Of a stretch of 10,918 nt of DNA, positions 1 to 6,269 are shown one piece after another; position 1 is the stretch's first letter, and every line of letters begins with the position of its first letter. Location: the NCBI GenBank assembly GCA_035282865.1, contig DATEVB010000099.1, positions 1 through 10,918 on the forward strand, read 5' to 3'. Under the pieces are notes generated by a model. It had not been told where the DNA came from and searched no databases. It was given only the letters and a program-made list of their open reading frames with translations. Made by a program: the position numbers and the translations under genes. The DNA comes from UBA4744 sp035282865 (GTDB lineage: Bacteria; Actinomycetota; Acidimicrobiia; Spongiisociales; UBA4744).

Positions 1-624
1 GACCGGCGGCAGGTAGCGGCGACCGACCACGAGCTGTTGGAACTGTTCGCAAGGTTCGAAACGCGCGTTGAGCGGGAACGGGACCCCACCCCTCCCTATC
101 CCGACGTATTGAAAGAAAGCTTGCGCCGGATGGGCGCAGCCGTCGAAGGGCAGGTCGACCAGGCGGATGCCGAAGCCTTCGGGTCATCGGTCGGCGATTG
201 GCCTGCGTTTACCGACTCGAGCGCCGCCCTCCTGCGCCTACAGCGACGGTATCGCCTGATCATCGTTTCGAACGTCGACCGGCTCTCAATTGCGCAGAGC
301 ATCCGACGTCTCGGGGTCACCTTCGATCGCGTCATCACGGCCGAGGAAGTCGGCGCGTACAAGCCTCGAGCGCCGCACTTCGAGGCGCTGCTATCCCAGG
401 TTGGCAGCTGGGGTGTGAACAAAGACCAGCTTCTGCACGTCGCCCAGAGCCTCTTCCATGACCTCGAACCGGCCCATCGAGCCGGGCTGGCCACAGTCTG
501 GATCGACCGGCGCCACGACCAGGACGGATACGGCGCCACCCCGCCTCCCGTCGACGCATCGGTCGCTCCGGACTGGCGATTTCCCTCGATGGCCGCATTC
601 GCCGACGCCGCTCTGACCGACTAG
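1..624 (+). CDS. HAD-superfamily hydrolase, haloacid dehalogenase type II-like (5' end missing)
   Basis: The frame is open to the first base of the window, so the gene starts upstream; the TTG at 37 is not needed as a start. 207 residues are visible. HAD motif II is the Ser-Asn in IIVSNVD (visible residues about 87-93). The motif III lysine is in VGAYKPR (about residue 121). The motif IV region is HVAQSLFHDLEPAHRAGL (about 146-163), a form typical of type II haloacid dehalogenase-like proteins. Motif I (DxD), with the nucleophilic aspartate, should lie in the missing N-terminal part, about 20-35 residues judging by usual family length. Such enzymes act on small phosphorylated or halogenated substrates in the cytosol; the substrate cannot be read from sequence. 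The stop is three bases from the stop of the convergent small membrane-protein gene, with no room for a separate terminator. Confidence 0.85.
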   Translation, partial: DRRQVAATDHELLELFARFETRVERERDPTPPYPDVLKESLRRMGAAVEGQVDQADAEAFGSSVGDWPAFTDSSAALLRLQRRYRLIIVSNVDRLSIAQSIRRLGVTFDRVITAEEVGAYKPRAPHFEALLSQVGSWGVNKDQLLHVAQSLFHDLEPAHRAGLATVWIDRRHDQDGYGATPPPVDASVAPDWRFPSMAAFADAALTD

Positions 625-627
625 CAG

Positions 628-930
628 CTAGCCAAGGGTCACCGTCAGGACCGCAAAGGCAACTACAGCCAGAAAGGCAACCACCAGGGCCAGTTTCATG
701 ATCAGGGACATCTCATGGAGGGTTCTTCCCTGCCGTTGCAGACGTTCATCCAGGAGGGCCCGCCGGGCAGCAGGAGCGTCCGGGGCGGCGACCAGGATCT
801 CGGTCCGGTCCCCCACCGAGCGGAGTTCCGCGGCGATCCCCCGGCCTTCGAGGACGCCGAAACCGGCGGTCGCCTCACTGTGCGTCGAGCAAGTAGCTAC
901 CACGACGGGGGCGTCTGCCGGCCCTGCCAT
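628..930 (-). CDS. Small DUF2007-like protein with C-terminal membrane helix
   Basis: 100 residues. Residues about 8-65 have the pattern of the DUF2007 'putative prokaryotic signal transducing protein' domain: a strand (VVVATCS), a helix spanning a GVLEGRGIAAEL core, a second strand (TEILVAAP), and a helix with DAPAARRALLDE. Residues about 76-97 form one hydrophobic helix ending at the C-terminus, so the protein is probably tail-anchored with its domain in the cytosol. The ATG follows the prs stop by two bases, which suggests translational coupling to prs; there is no strong Shine-Dalgarno sequence. In many relatives rplY and pth follow prs, so this gene takes an unusual place. The family assignment comes from motif pattern only, and its function is unknown even in well-studied species. 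Confidence 0.7.
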   Translation of the reverse strand: MAGPADAPVVVATCSTHSEATAGFGVLEGRGIAAELRSVGDRTEILVAAPDAPAARRALLDERLQRQGRTLHEMSLIMKLALVVAFLAVVAFAVLTVTLG

Positions 931-932
931 GC

Positions 933-1904
933 CTAGACGTTTTCGCCCAGGAAGATCTCCGAGACGGAACTGTCGATGAAGATGGCTTGCAGCGCTTCGG
1001 CAACGATCGGCCCCACTGAGAGGACCTCGAGCTTGTCGAAGCCTTCTGCTTCGTCAGGAATCGGCAGGGTGTTGGTGATGACGACCTTCTCGATGGGGGC
1101 ATTCTTGAGACGGTCGATGGCGGGCGGCGACAACACACCGTGCGTGGCGACCACCCGGACGCTTTCCGCCCCTTTTTCCCGCAAGAGTTGGGCGGCGTTG
1201 GCCACCGTCCCGGCGGTGTCGATCATGTCGTCGACGATGATGGCGTGGCGACCGGAAACCTTGCCGATCACCGTGAGAGCCGCCGAAACATTGCGCTGGT
1301 CGGGTTCGCGTCGCTTATGCACAAAGGCAACGTAGGCGTCCAGGTGCCGTGCGTATTTCTCGGCCCTCTTCACACCCCCGGCATCAGGAGAGACGACCGT
1401 GGTGGGCCCTTCGATCACCTCCTGCAAGTATTCGACGAAGATCGGCAGGGCGGTGAGATGGTCGAACGGTTTTGAGACGAAACCTTGAATCTGTCCGGTA
1501 TGGAGATCTACCGACACCAACCGGTCGGCGCCGGCCGCCAGGAAGAGATCACCGACCATCCGGGCCGAGATGGCTTCCCGGGGCGATACCTTCTTGTCGG
1601 CCCGCGAATAGCCGTAGTACGGCATGACGGCCGTGATCCGCTTGGCAGACGCCCGGTGGAGTGCATCGATGGTGATCAACTGCTCCATGATGTGGAAATT
1701 GATCGGGTGGCTGTGGCTCTGCATAACGAAGCAGTCGGCCCCCCGCACACTTTCCGTCGGCCGCACGTAGATCTCGCCGTTGGCGAACACCGACCGCTGG
1801 AGCCCGCCCAGCCGAACCCCCATCAAATCGGCTACCTCTTCGGCCAGCACCTGATTGGCGCTGCCGGAGAACAGCATCAAGCGTTTGCGGCCTACTACTT
1901 CCAT
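933..1904 (-). CDS. prs: Ribose-phosphate pyrophosphokinase (PRPP synthetase)
   Basis: Makes PRPP from ribose 5-phosphate and ATP in the cytosol, supplying purine, pyrimidine, histidine, tryptophan and NAD synthesis. 323 residues, the usual bacterial length. Visible landmarks are the N-terminal LMLFSGSAN strand (residues 9-17), FANGEIYVRP (40-49), the flexible catalytic loop YYGYSRADKK (96-105) followed by PREAISARMV, the metal/ATP region SVDLHTGQIQGF (131-142), VVSPDAGGVKRA (170-181), and the PRPP-binding loop IIVDDMIDTAGTV (222-234). No key residue looks lost. The ATG lies three bases after the glmU stop, and the stretch AGGGTGAG inside the end of glmU can act as its ribosome-binding site. 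It is clearly co-transcribed with glmU, as is common in Bacillota and Actinomycetota. Confidence 0.98.
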   Translation of the reverse strand: MEVVGRKRLMLFSGSANQVLAEEVADLMGVRLGGLQRSVFANGEIYVRPTESVRGADCFVMQSHSHPINFHIMEQLITIDALHRASAKRITAVMPYYGYSRADKKVSPREAISARMVGDLFLAAGADRLVSVDLHTGQIQGFVSKPFDHLTALPIFVEYLQEVIEGPTTVVSPDAGGVKRAEKYARHLDAYVAFVHKRREPDQRNVSAALTVIGKVSGRHAIIVDDMIDTAGTVANAAQLLREKGAESVRVVATHGVLSPPAIDRLKNAPIEKVVITNTLPIPDEAEGFDKLEVLSVGPIVAEALQAIFIDSSVSEIFLGENV

Positions 1905-1907
1905 GGG

Positions 1908-3293
1908 TTACTCACCCTGCTGTCTTTTCTTCTGGCGGGCCTCTATGCGGGCAGCGTAGCCGCGAATCTCCTTCTGTTCACTGCGTTCGACCGCCAGTGC
2001 TCCGGGTGAGACATCGCGAGTGATCACCGACCCGGCTCCGGTGAAGGCGTCATCGCCAATGGTGACAGGGGCAACAAGCATGGTGTCCGACCCGATGAAG
2101 GCGCCCGCACCGATCTTGGTGGGGTACTTGGACACTCCGTCGTAGTTGCAGGTGATCGAACCGGCTCCGACGTTGGCCCGGGCGCCGATGTCGGCGTCGC
2201 CCATGTAGGCCAGGTGGGGGACCTTGGCCCCTTCGCCCAGCCGGGTGTTCTTCGTCTCGACGAAGGTACCCAATTTGGAGCGTGCTTCCAGCACGGACCC
2301 GGGCCGCAGGGATGCGTACGGGCCGACCTCGGCACCGTCCCCGACGGATGCTCCCCGTAGCACCGAGTACCACACCCGGCTGCCGACTCCGATGCGCGTA
2401 TCGAGGGCGTAGACGTCCGGGCCCAGCACAGAATCTTCGCCCACCTCGGTGGTGCCTTCGAGATGGACGTCCGAATAGACGCGGACACCGGGGGAGAGCT
2501 GTACTCGCGCTCCGATGTACGCCCGCTCCGGGTCCTGCATCCACACACCCTCCGACATCCATCTGTCGTTGATCCGGCGCCGGACCACCTGGGCGGCAAG
2601 CGCCAGCTGCTGGTGGCTGTTGACACCGGTCAATTCAACCGGGCTCGTGGCAACTGTTGCCACGGTGTGCCCTGCCCCGGCCAGGATGCCGATGACGTCG
2701 GTCAGGTAATACTCGCCCTGCGAATTCTCGGTCGTGAGGTTGTCGAGGGCGCCCGGCAGGAGGTTGCCGTCGAAGACGTACACGCCCCCGTTCACTTCCT
2801 GGACGGCCGCCTGAACCGGATCGGCCTCGCGCACCTCGACGATCCGGACCAGATCTCCGGCTTCATTGCGGAGGATCCGCCCGAAGTCGCTGTTTTCGAT
2901 CTCCGCCGTCAGCACGGTGGCCGCGGCGGCGCTCGCCTGGTGGGCCAGGAGCAACTCGGAGACGGTCGACCCGGTCAGGAGCGGCATATCACCGGGCAGG
3001 ACCAAGATGACGTGCCCGCCCATCTCCATGCCGGTCAAGCCAGCCCGCAAGGCGTGGCCCGTGCCCCATTGCCGGTCCTGAAGGCGCGCAACCACGCCCT
3101 TCGGGAGGATCTTCTCGACCTCTTCAGCCCCATGTCCTACCACGACCACAACCTCGTCGAGGTCCATCGGGGCAATCGCCTCCAGCACCCATTGGAGAAG
3201 CGGCAGCCCGGCCAGGTCGTGCATCACCTTGGGCTTGGTTGACTTCATGCGGGTACCCGCACCGGCGGCAAGCACCACGGCCTTCACCGCCAT
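1908..3293 (-). CDS. glmU: Bifunctional UDP-GlcNAc pyrophosphorylase / glucosamine-1-phosphate acetyltransferase
   Basis: Makes UDP-N-acetylglucosamine, the precursor of peptidoglycan and other glycans, in two steps: acetyl-CoA-dependent acetylation of glucosamine-1-phosphate, then uridylyl transfer from UTP. 461 residues. The N-terminal uridylyltransferase domain shows LAAGAGTRM (8-16) with the conserved lysine soon after, QWGTGHA (76-82), GDMPLL (101-106), NGGVYVF (168-174) and GEYYLTD (193-199). The C-terminal left-handed beta-helix carries hexapeptide repeats from about 255, the LRPGS segment (329-333), and the acetyltransferase site around KVPHLAYMGDA (357-367), with His360 as the likely base, and NYDG (383-386). 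The frame stays open upstream through the tRNA gene, but the ATG at 3293 has a perfect GAGGAGG six bases before it and matches the family start. Confidence 0.98.
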   Translation of the reverse strand: MAVKAVVLAAGAGTRMKSTKPKVMHDLAGLPLLQWVLEAIAPMDLDEVVVVVGHGAEEVEKILPKGVVARLQDRQWGTGHALRAGLTGMEMGGHVILVLPGDMPLLTGSTVSELLLAHQASAAAATVLTAEIENSDFGRILRNEAGDLVRIVEVREADPVQAAVQEVNGGVYVFDGNLLPGALDNLTTENSQGEYYLTDVIGILAGAGHTVATVATSPVELTGVNSHQQLALAAQVVRRRINDRWMSEGVWMQDPERAYIGARVQLSPGVRVYSDVHLEGTTEVGEDSVLGPDVYALDTRIGVGSRVWYSVLRGASVGDGAEVGPYASLRPGSVLEARSKLGTFVETKNTRLGEGAKVPHLAYMGDADIGARANVGAGSITCNYDGVSKYPTKIGAGAFIGSDTMLVAPVTIGDDAFTGAGSVITRDVSPGALAVERSEQKEIRGYAARIEARQKKRQQGE

Positions 3294-3299
3294 AGCTTT

Positions 3300-3306
3300 C
3301 CTCCTC
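3300..3306 (-). promoter_or_regulatory. Strong Shine-Dalgarno site that fixes the glmU start
   Basis: On the minus strand this reads GAGGAGG, six bases before ATG 3293. It decides against the 32-codon upstream extension of the open frame, which would run through tRNA-Gln. Only ten bases separate it from the tRNA 3' end, so a transcript cut at the tRNA end would still keep the whole site. Confidence 0.85.
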
Positions 3307-3316
3307 GGATAGTGGG

Positions 3317-3388
3317 CTGGGAGGAGAGGACTCGAACCCCTACTGGCGGGACCAAAACCCGCTGTGCTGCCAATTACACCACCCCCCA
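3317..3388 (-). tRNA. tRNA-Gln (anticodon TTG)
   Basis: 72 bases fold as a full cloverleaf. The acceptor arm TGGGGGG pairs with CCTCCCA (one G-T pair), with discriminator G. The D stem is GTG/CAC. The anticodon stem GCGGG/CCCGC holds the loop TTTTGGT, so the anticodon is TTG at 3355-3353, reading CAA and by wobble CAG. The variable loop has four bases, and the T arm AGGGG/CCTCT holds TTCGAGT. The 3' CCA is not encoded: CCC follows the discriminator, so CCA must be added by nucleotidyltransferase. The gene lies between ispE (37 bases upstream on the minus strand) and glmU (start 23 bases downstream), on the same strand. It is therefore probably cut from a longer transcript or starts the glmU-prs unit. 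Confidence 0.96.
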
Positions 3389-3425
3389 CCGACGACGTCT
3401 GGTAGGGCTCGGCCCGGGGTGGAGT

Positions 3426-4322
3426 CTACTGCGGACGGCTCTCTGCCAGGGAATCACCCTCTTCGACGAGGTGGGCACCGAAGGCGACGGGCGAAGTCGC
3501 GAACCTGGCGCGGGCTTCGGCGGGGGCCAACTCGGCTGCTTCAGCTGCCTCAAACCGGTCCCCGAAGTACGCAAAGAGCGATGGGCCACTCCCGGACAAC
3601 ATGACCGGCCGCTCCCACCGGTCGGTCAGCGCGGCCCGCCAGTCCCCCAGATCGGGCCGCAGGTCGAGTGCGGCGGGGTACAGATCATTGACGAAGGGTC
3701 CGAACGACCGCAGCGAGGGAGGTACATGTTTGCCGTCAACGGCTTCCCCCCGGGGTTGGCCCAGCCGGTCCCAGCGCCGATAGACGGCCGCCGTGTCGAG
3801 TGTGAACGGTGGCACCGCCACCGCCAGCGCGTAGTCGGTCGGGACCTGGTCGAGGGGGTCGAGGCGGTCCCCGTGGCCTTCCATCCAAGAAAAGCCGCCC
3901 TGGATACAGAAGGGAACATCTGCTCCCACCCGGACGGCCACATCCATGATCGTTGGACGGAAAAGGCCCAACAGGGCCGAAACCGCCACCAGGGCTGCCG
4001 CCGCGTCCGCACTCCCCCCGGCCAATCCGGCTGCGATCGGGATCAGCTTGGAAAGGGAAAAAGCGAAATGACGCGGATCGCCGGTTTCGGTCCGGAGGGC
4101 GTCAACGGCCCGCCAGATCAGGTTATCCCGCCCGAGGGGCAGGTCGACATCTCCAACATCGAGATCATCCTCCCCGGCCAGGGCGGCGCTCAGCCGATCG
4201 CAGCGATCGAACGATTGCACCAGCGACAGCAGGGGATGCATTCCGGAGGCGTCCGGCCCTTTGACTCGCAGCGACAGGTTGACCTTGGCAGGGGCTTCGA
4301 CCTGGAGTGGTTCACCGTCCAC
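3426..4322 (-). CDS. ispE: 4-diphosphocytidyl-2-C-methyl-D-erythritol kinase
   Basis: GHMP-family kinase of the MEP isoprenoid pathway; phosphorylates the 2-OH of CDP-methylerythritol with ATP. 298 residues from the chosen GTG. Motif 1 is APAKVNLSLRV (10-20), with the likely catalytic lysine at residue 13. The ATP-binding glycine loop is PIAAGLAGGSADAAAAL (95-111). GADVPFC (133-139) carries the catalytic aspartate, and motif 3 is MLSGSGPSLFAYFG (241-254). A TTG at 4343 would add seven residues, but it has no ribosome-binding site; GTG 4322 has GAGAGAGG six bases upstream. The chosen start overlaps the rsmA end by 11 bases, suggesting translational coupling. Mevalonate-pathway kinases share the GHMP fold, but the IspE-type motifs and the rsmA context make this call firm. 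Confidence 0.95.
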   Translation of the reverse strand: MDGEPLQVEAPAKVNLSLRVKGPDASGMHPLLSLVQSFDRCDRLSAALAGEDDLDVGDVDLPLGRDNLIWRAVDALRTETGDPRHFAFSLSKLIPIAAGLAGGSADAAAALVAVSALLGLFRPTIMDVAVRVGADVPFCIQGGFSWMEGHGDRLDPLDQVPTDYALAVAVPPFTLDTAAVYRRWDRLGQPRGEAVDGKHVPPSLRSFGPFVNDLYPAALDLRPDLGDWRAALTDRWERPVMLSGSGPSLFAYFGDRFEAAEAAELAPAEARARFATSPVAFGAHLVEEGDSLAESRPQ

Positions 4323-5130
4323 GTTGTGCCTCTCTCTCGGCAAGCGCTACATAGGCCTCCGGTGAAAGCTGCTCGGCTCTCATATCCCCGCCGATCCCGG
4401 CCTCCGCCAGCACCTCGGTCACCGACGGAATCGCGTCGACCAGCGAGCGTCGCAGCATCTTACGGCGCTGATTGAAGGCAATCGACGCCAGCTCGATGGC
4501 TCGGGCCGCTCGCGGCGGAGCCGGCCGGCGCTGCAGGGTGATGACCACCGAATCGACTTTGGGGGGCGGAACGAACACCTGGGGACCGACCGTGAACTGC
4601 CGGTGTACCTCTGCGTGGAGAGCCGCCACCACCGATGGGATCCCGTAAGTGCGTGAACCGGGCCCGGCCGCCAGCCGGTCGGCCACTTCTTTCTGGACCA
4701 TCACCACGAATCGGTGCACGTTGGAGCCTTCGGTGAGCATCTTGAGAAGGAGCGGGGTGCCAACGTTGTAGGGAAGGTTGGCAACCATAGTCCAAGGCCC
4801 CTCCCCAAGATCAGCGGGGAGTACCGCCAGCGCGTCGGCAAAACGCAACTCGACATTGGCTAGTCCCTCGAGCACCTCCGCCAGCAACGGTCGGAGACGT
4901 TCATCCACCTCGTAGGCCACCACCCGGAACCCGGCCTGCCCCAGCGCTTTGGTGAGGGTGCCGGTTCCCGCCCCGACCTCGACGACCGCCCCCCCGGGAT
5001 CGACCGCCGCCAGCCCCACCAGCTTCCGTACCAGGTTCGGGTCGGCTAGGAAGTGCTGGCCGAGCGCCCGGCGCGGCACCAGGTCGTAGCGCTCCAACAG
5101 TTCCTGAATGGCCCGCTTGCCCTGCGTCAT
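4312..5130 (-). CDS. rsmA: 16S rRNA adenine-N6,N6-dimethyltransferase
   Basis: Dimethylates two adjacent adenines in the 3'-terminal hairpin of 16S rRNA (A1518 and A1519 in E. coli numbering) with S-adenosylmethionine, late in 30S assembly; also known as KsgA. 272 residues. Landmarks are ALGQHFLADPN (22-32), the SAM-binding motif I VVEVGAGTGTLT (49-60), the motif II acid in AYEVDERL (72-79), FADA (97-100), the catalytic NLPYNVGTPLL (118-128), MVQKEVADRL (144-153), VFVPPPKVDS (185-194), and the C-terminal FNQRRKMLRRSL (219-230). The ATG overlaps the tatD stop in an ATGA arrangement, a classic sign of coupled translation. No rpfB-type gene lies between tatD and rsmA, unlike many actinobacteria. 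Confidence 0.97.
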   Translation of the reverse strand: MTQGKRAIQELLERYDLVPRRALGQHFLADPNLVRKLVGLAAVDPGGAVVEVGAGTGTLTKALGQAGFRVVAYEVDERLRPLLAEVLEGLANVELRFADALAVLPADLGEGPWTMVANLPYNVGTPLLLKMLTEGSNVHRFVVMVQKEVADRLAAGPGSRTYGIPSVVAALHAEVHRQFTVGPQVFVPPPKVDSVVITLQRRPAPPRAARAIELASIAFNQRRKMLRRSLVDAIPSVTEVLAEAGIGGDMRAEQLSPEAYVALAEREAQRGR

Positions 5131-5870
5131 GGCCGGAACAGGCGGCGGGCGTTGTCGGCGGTGACCCGGGCGACTTCCAAGTCGGTCGTTCCCCAGACGC
5201 CGGCCAACGCCGCCCCCACCAGGGCAACCCGGGCCGGTTCGTTGGGCTCTCCCCGGTGGGGCGGGGGTGAGAGATACGGAGTATCAGTCTCGACCATGGC
5301 TCGCTCTGGCGGCACAACGGCCGCCGCCCGCCGCACGGTGTCTCCCGTTGTGAAGGCGATCGGACCGGCAAACGAGATCATCACCCCGAGTTCGAGGAAT
5401 CGGCTGGTCCAGCGCGCTCCGCCGGTCCAGCAGTGCATGACCACACGCTCGCCCATGGCCTTTGCCTCGATGACCTCGTAAACCTGGCGAAAAGCATCAC
5501 GACAGTGGACGATCGCCGGTTTGGCGAGGTCTGCCGCCAAGTCGAGCTGGTCGGCGAACGCTTCCAGTTGCTGATGGCGAGGAGACAGATCGCGATAGAA
5601 GTCCAGCCCGATCTCCCCGATGGCGACGGCCCGGCCAGCCTGGTCGACGATGGAGGGCCGCTCGACGACCCACTTGTGTGCTTCGTGGGGGTGGAGTCCA
5701 ACCGTTGCCACGATCCGGTCGGGATACCGATCGGCGAGGACGATGGCGGCCGCCGACGAGGCCGTATCGATACCCGGCACCACCAGCCAATCGACATCGG
5801 GCGCTCTCGCCAGCAGGACGGAAGGTTCTTGGTCGGTCAATTGGAGATGGCAGTGCGAATCAACCCACAT
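5127..5870 (-). CDS. tatD: TatD-family metal-dependent DNase/hydrolase
   Basis: TIM-barrel amidohydrolase-superfamily enzyme; TatD proteins are metal-dependent 3'-5' exonucleases linked to DNA repair and turnover. 247 residues. Metal ligands are visible in order: DSHCHL (4-9, His6 and His8), GLHPHEA (58-64), GEIGLDFYRD (85-94, Glu86), VHCRDA (121-126, His122), MHCWTG (145-150, His146), and ETDTPYLSP (194-202, Asp196), followed by RGEPNEP (206-212). The open frame extends 118 codons upstream across the intergenic region and antisense to the AbrB gene, but family homology begins exactly at ATG 5870. No Shine-Dalgarno site precedes it; a TACTCT hexamer seven bases upstream suggests a leaderless message. 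It probably heads the minus-strand unit tatD-rsmA-ispE. Confidence 0.95.
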   Translation of the reverse strand: MWVDSHCHLQLTDQEPSVLLARAPDVDWLVVPGIDTASSAAAIVLADRYPDRIVATVGLHPHEAHKWVVERPSIVDQAGRAVAIGEIGLDFYRDLSPRHQQLEAFADQLDLAADLAKPAIVHCRDAFRQVYEVIEAKAMGERVVMHCWTGGARWTSRFLELGVMISFAGPIAFTTGDTVRRAAAVVPPERAMVETDTPYLSPPPHRGEPNEPARVALVGAALAGVWGTTDLEVARVTADNARRLFRP

Positions 5871-5877
5871 GACGCCG

Positions 5878-5883
5878 AGAGTA
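5878..5883 (-). promoter_or_regulatory. Candidate -10 element for leaderless tatD transcript
   Basis: On the minus strand the hexamer reads TACTCT (TAnnnT), ending seven bases before ATG 5870. At normal -10 spacing, transcription would begin at or next to the ATG. No good -35 hexamer is seen 16-18 bases upstream. Leaderless messages driven by a TAnnnT -10 are well known in actinobacteria. Short motif, so modest confidence. Confidence 0.4.
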
Positions 5884-5927
5884 GTTGGTGCCGCCGGGAA
5901 CCCTCCCCCACACACCCGATCCTTCGG

Positions 5928-5933
5928 TATGCT
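5928..5933 (+). promoter_or_regulatory. Candidate -10 element for the AbrB-family gene
   Basis: TATGCT fits TAnnnT and lies in the 129-base gap between the divergent tatD and AbrB genes. It would give a leader of about 60 bases before ATG 6000. No convincing -35 hexamer is present, so this is only a candidate. Confidence 0.35.
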
Positions 5934-5971
5934 CTGGAAGAACCAGGCACCCAAACAGGGACCCGGGTAAC

Positions 5972-5985
5972 TGGACGGTTGTCCA
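5972..5985 (+). promoter_or_regulatory. Inverted repeat in the AbrB leader (operator or hairpin)
   Basis: TGGAC-GGTT-GTCCA has perfect five-base arms around a four-base loop, ending five bases before the GGAGG ribosome-binding site (5991-5995). As DNA it could be an autoregulatory operator; as RNA it could be a small hairpin next to the ribosome-binding site. An 8-base palindrome ACCCGGGT lies just upstream at 5961-5968. Confidence 0.4.
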
Positions 5986-5999
5986 ATAACGGAGGTGGA

Positions 6000-6233
6000 A
6001 TGGACACCGGTATCGCCCGGAAGATCGACGACCTGGGGAGAATCGTGATCCCTGCTGAAACCCGCAGGCTGTTCAACATTCGCGAAGGTGACCAGCTGGG
6101 GATTGCCGTAGAAGGAGACGCGATCGTCATCCGCAAGCTGGAAGCAACCTGCACCTTTTGCGGATCCACCGACGACGTGAGCTCGTTCAAGGGCAAAGGA
6201 ATCTGCGCCGGCTGCAGGGCACAACTGACCTGA
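6000..6233 (+). CDS. AbrB/SpoVT-type swapped-hairpin DNA-binding regulator with C-terminal zinc motif
   Basis: 77 residues. The N-terminal residues 1-48 are a full AbrB-like swapped-hairpin domain: TGIARKIDDLGRIVIP (3-18), then ETRRLFNIREGDQLGI and the last strand DAIVIRKLE (40-48). Bacillus AbrB and Abh begin almost the same way. Residues 51-72 hold CTFC and CAGC pairs (Cys51, 54, 69, 72) around FKGKGI, most likely one structural zinc site; zinc-knuckle forms of AbrB are known in Gram-positive bacteria. It should act as a homodimer or tetramer on promoter DNA. The start has GGAGG four bases upstream. It is divergent from tatD and convergent with rsmI, the same position and orientation as abrB in Bacillus subtilis, so it may be the direct ortholog; its targets here are unknown. 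I withhold the symbol because function may differ. Confidence 0.9.
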   Translation: MDTGIARKIDDLGRIVIPAETRRLFNIREGDQLGIAVEGDAIVIRKLEATCTFCGSTDDVSSFKGKGICAGCRAQLT

Positions 6234-6269
6234 GTTAGATTCTCTTCAGTCCTCAGGTGGGGTTTTTTT
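6225..6269 (+). terminator. Rho-independent terminator-like hairpin after the AbrB-family gene
   Basis: ACCTGAG (6228-6234) pairs perfectly with CTCAGGT (6252-6258) across a 17-base loop. Beyond one mismatch, T6226-G6260 and C6225-G6261 can extend the stem. GGGG and then seven T residues (6263-6269) follow. The left arm includes the AbrB stop codon, and the right arm and T-tract lie inside the last codons of rsmI, where the T-tract is the complement of two AAA lysine codons. The loop is longer than ideal, so efficiency is uncertain. Confidence 0.5.

Noticed and set aside
2463..3242. A 259-codon plus-strand open frame antisense to glmU
   Set aside because: Opposite strand of a clear glmU; sequence shows only shadow composition.
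3294..3389. N-terminal extension of glmU to 3389
   Set aside because: Would translate the tRNA-Gln gene; the strong ribosome-binding site and family alignment place the start at 3293.
3312..4475. A 387-codon plus-strand open frame antisense to tRNA-Gln, ispE and part of rsmA
   Set aside because: Runs through the tRNA and opposite ispE and rsmA; no motifs. Long antisense frames are common in GC-rich DNA.
5433..5999. N-terminal extension of the AbrB protein antisense to tatD
   Set aside because: AbrB family proteins start at MDTGI or similar; GGAGG lies just before ATG 6000.
5871..6224. N-terminal extension of tatD antisense to the AbrB gene
   Set aside because: TatD homology begins at ATG 5870, and the extension crosses the divergent promoter region and the AbrB coding sequence with no domain.
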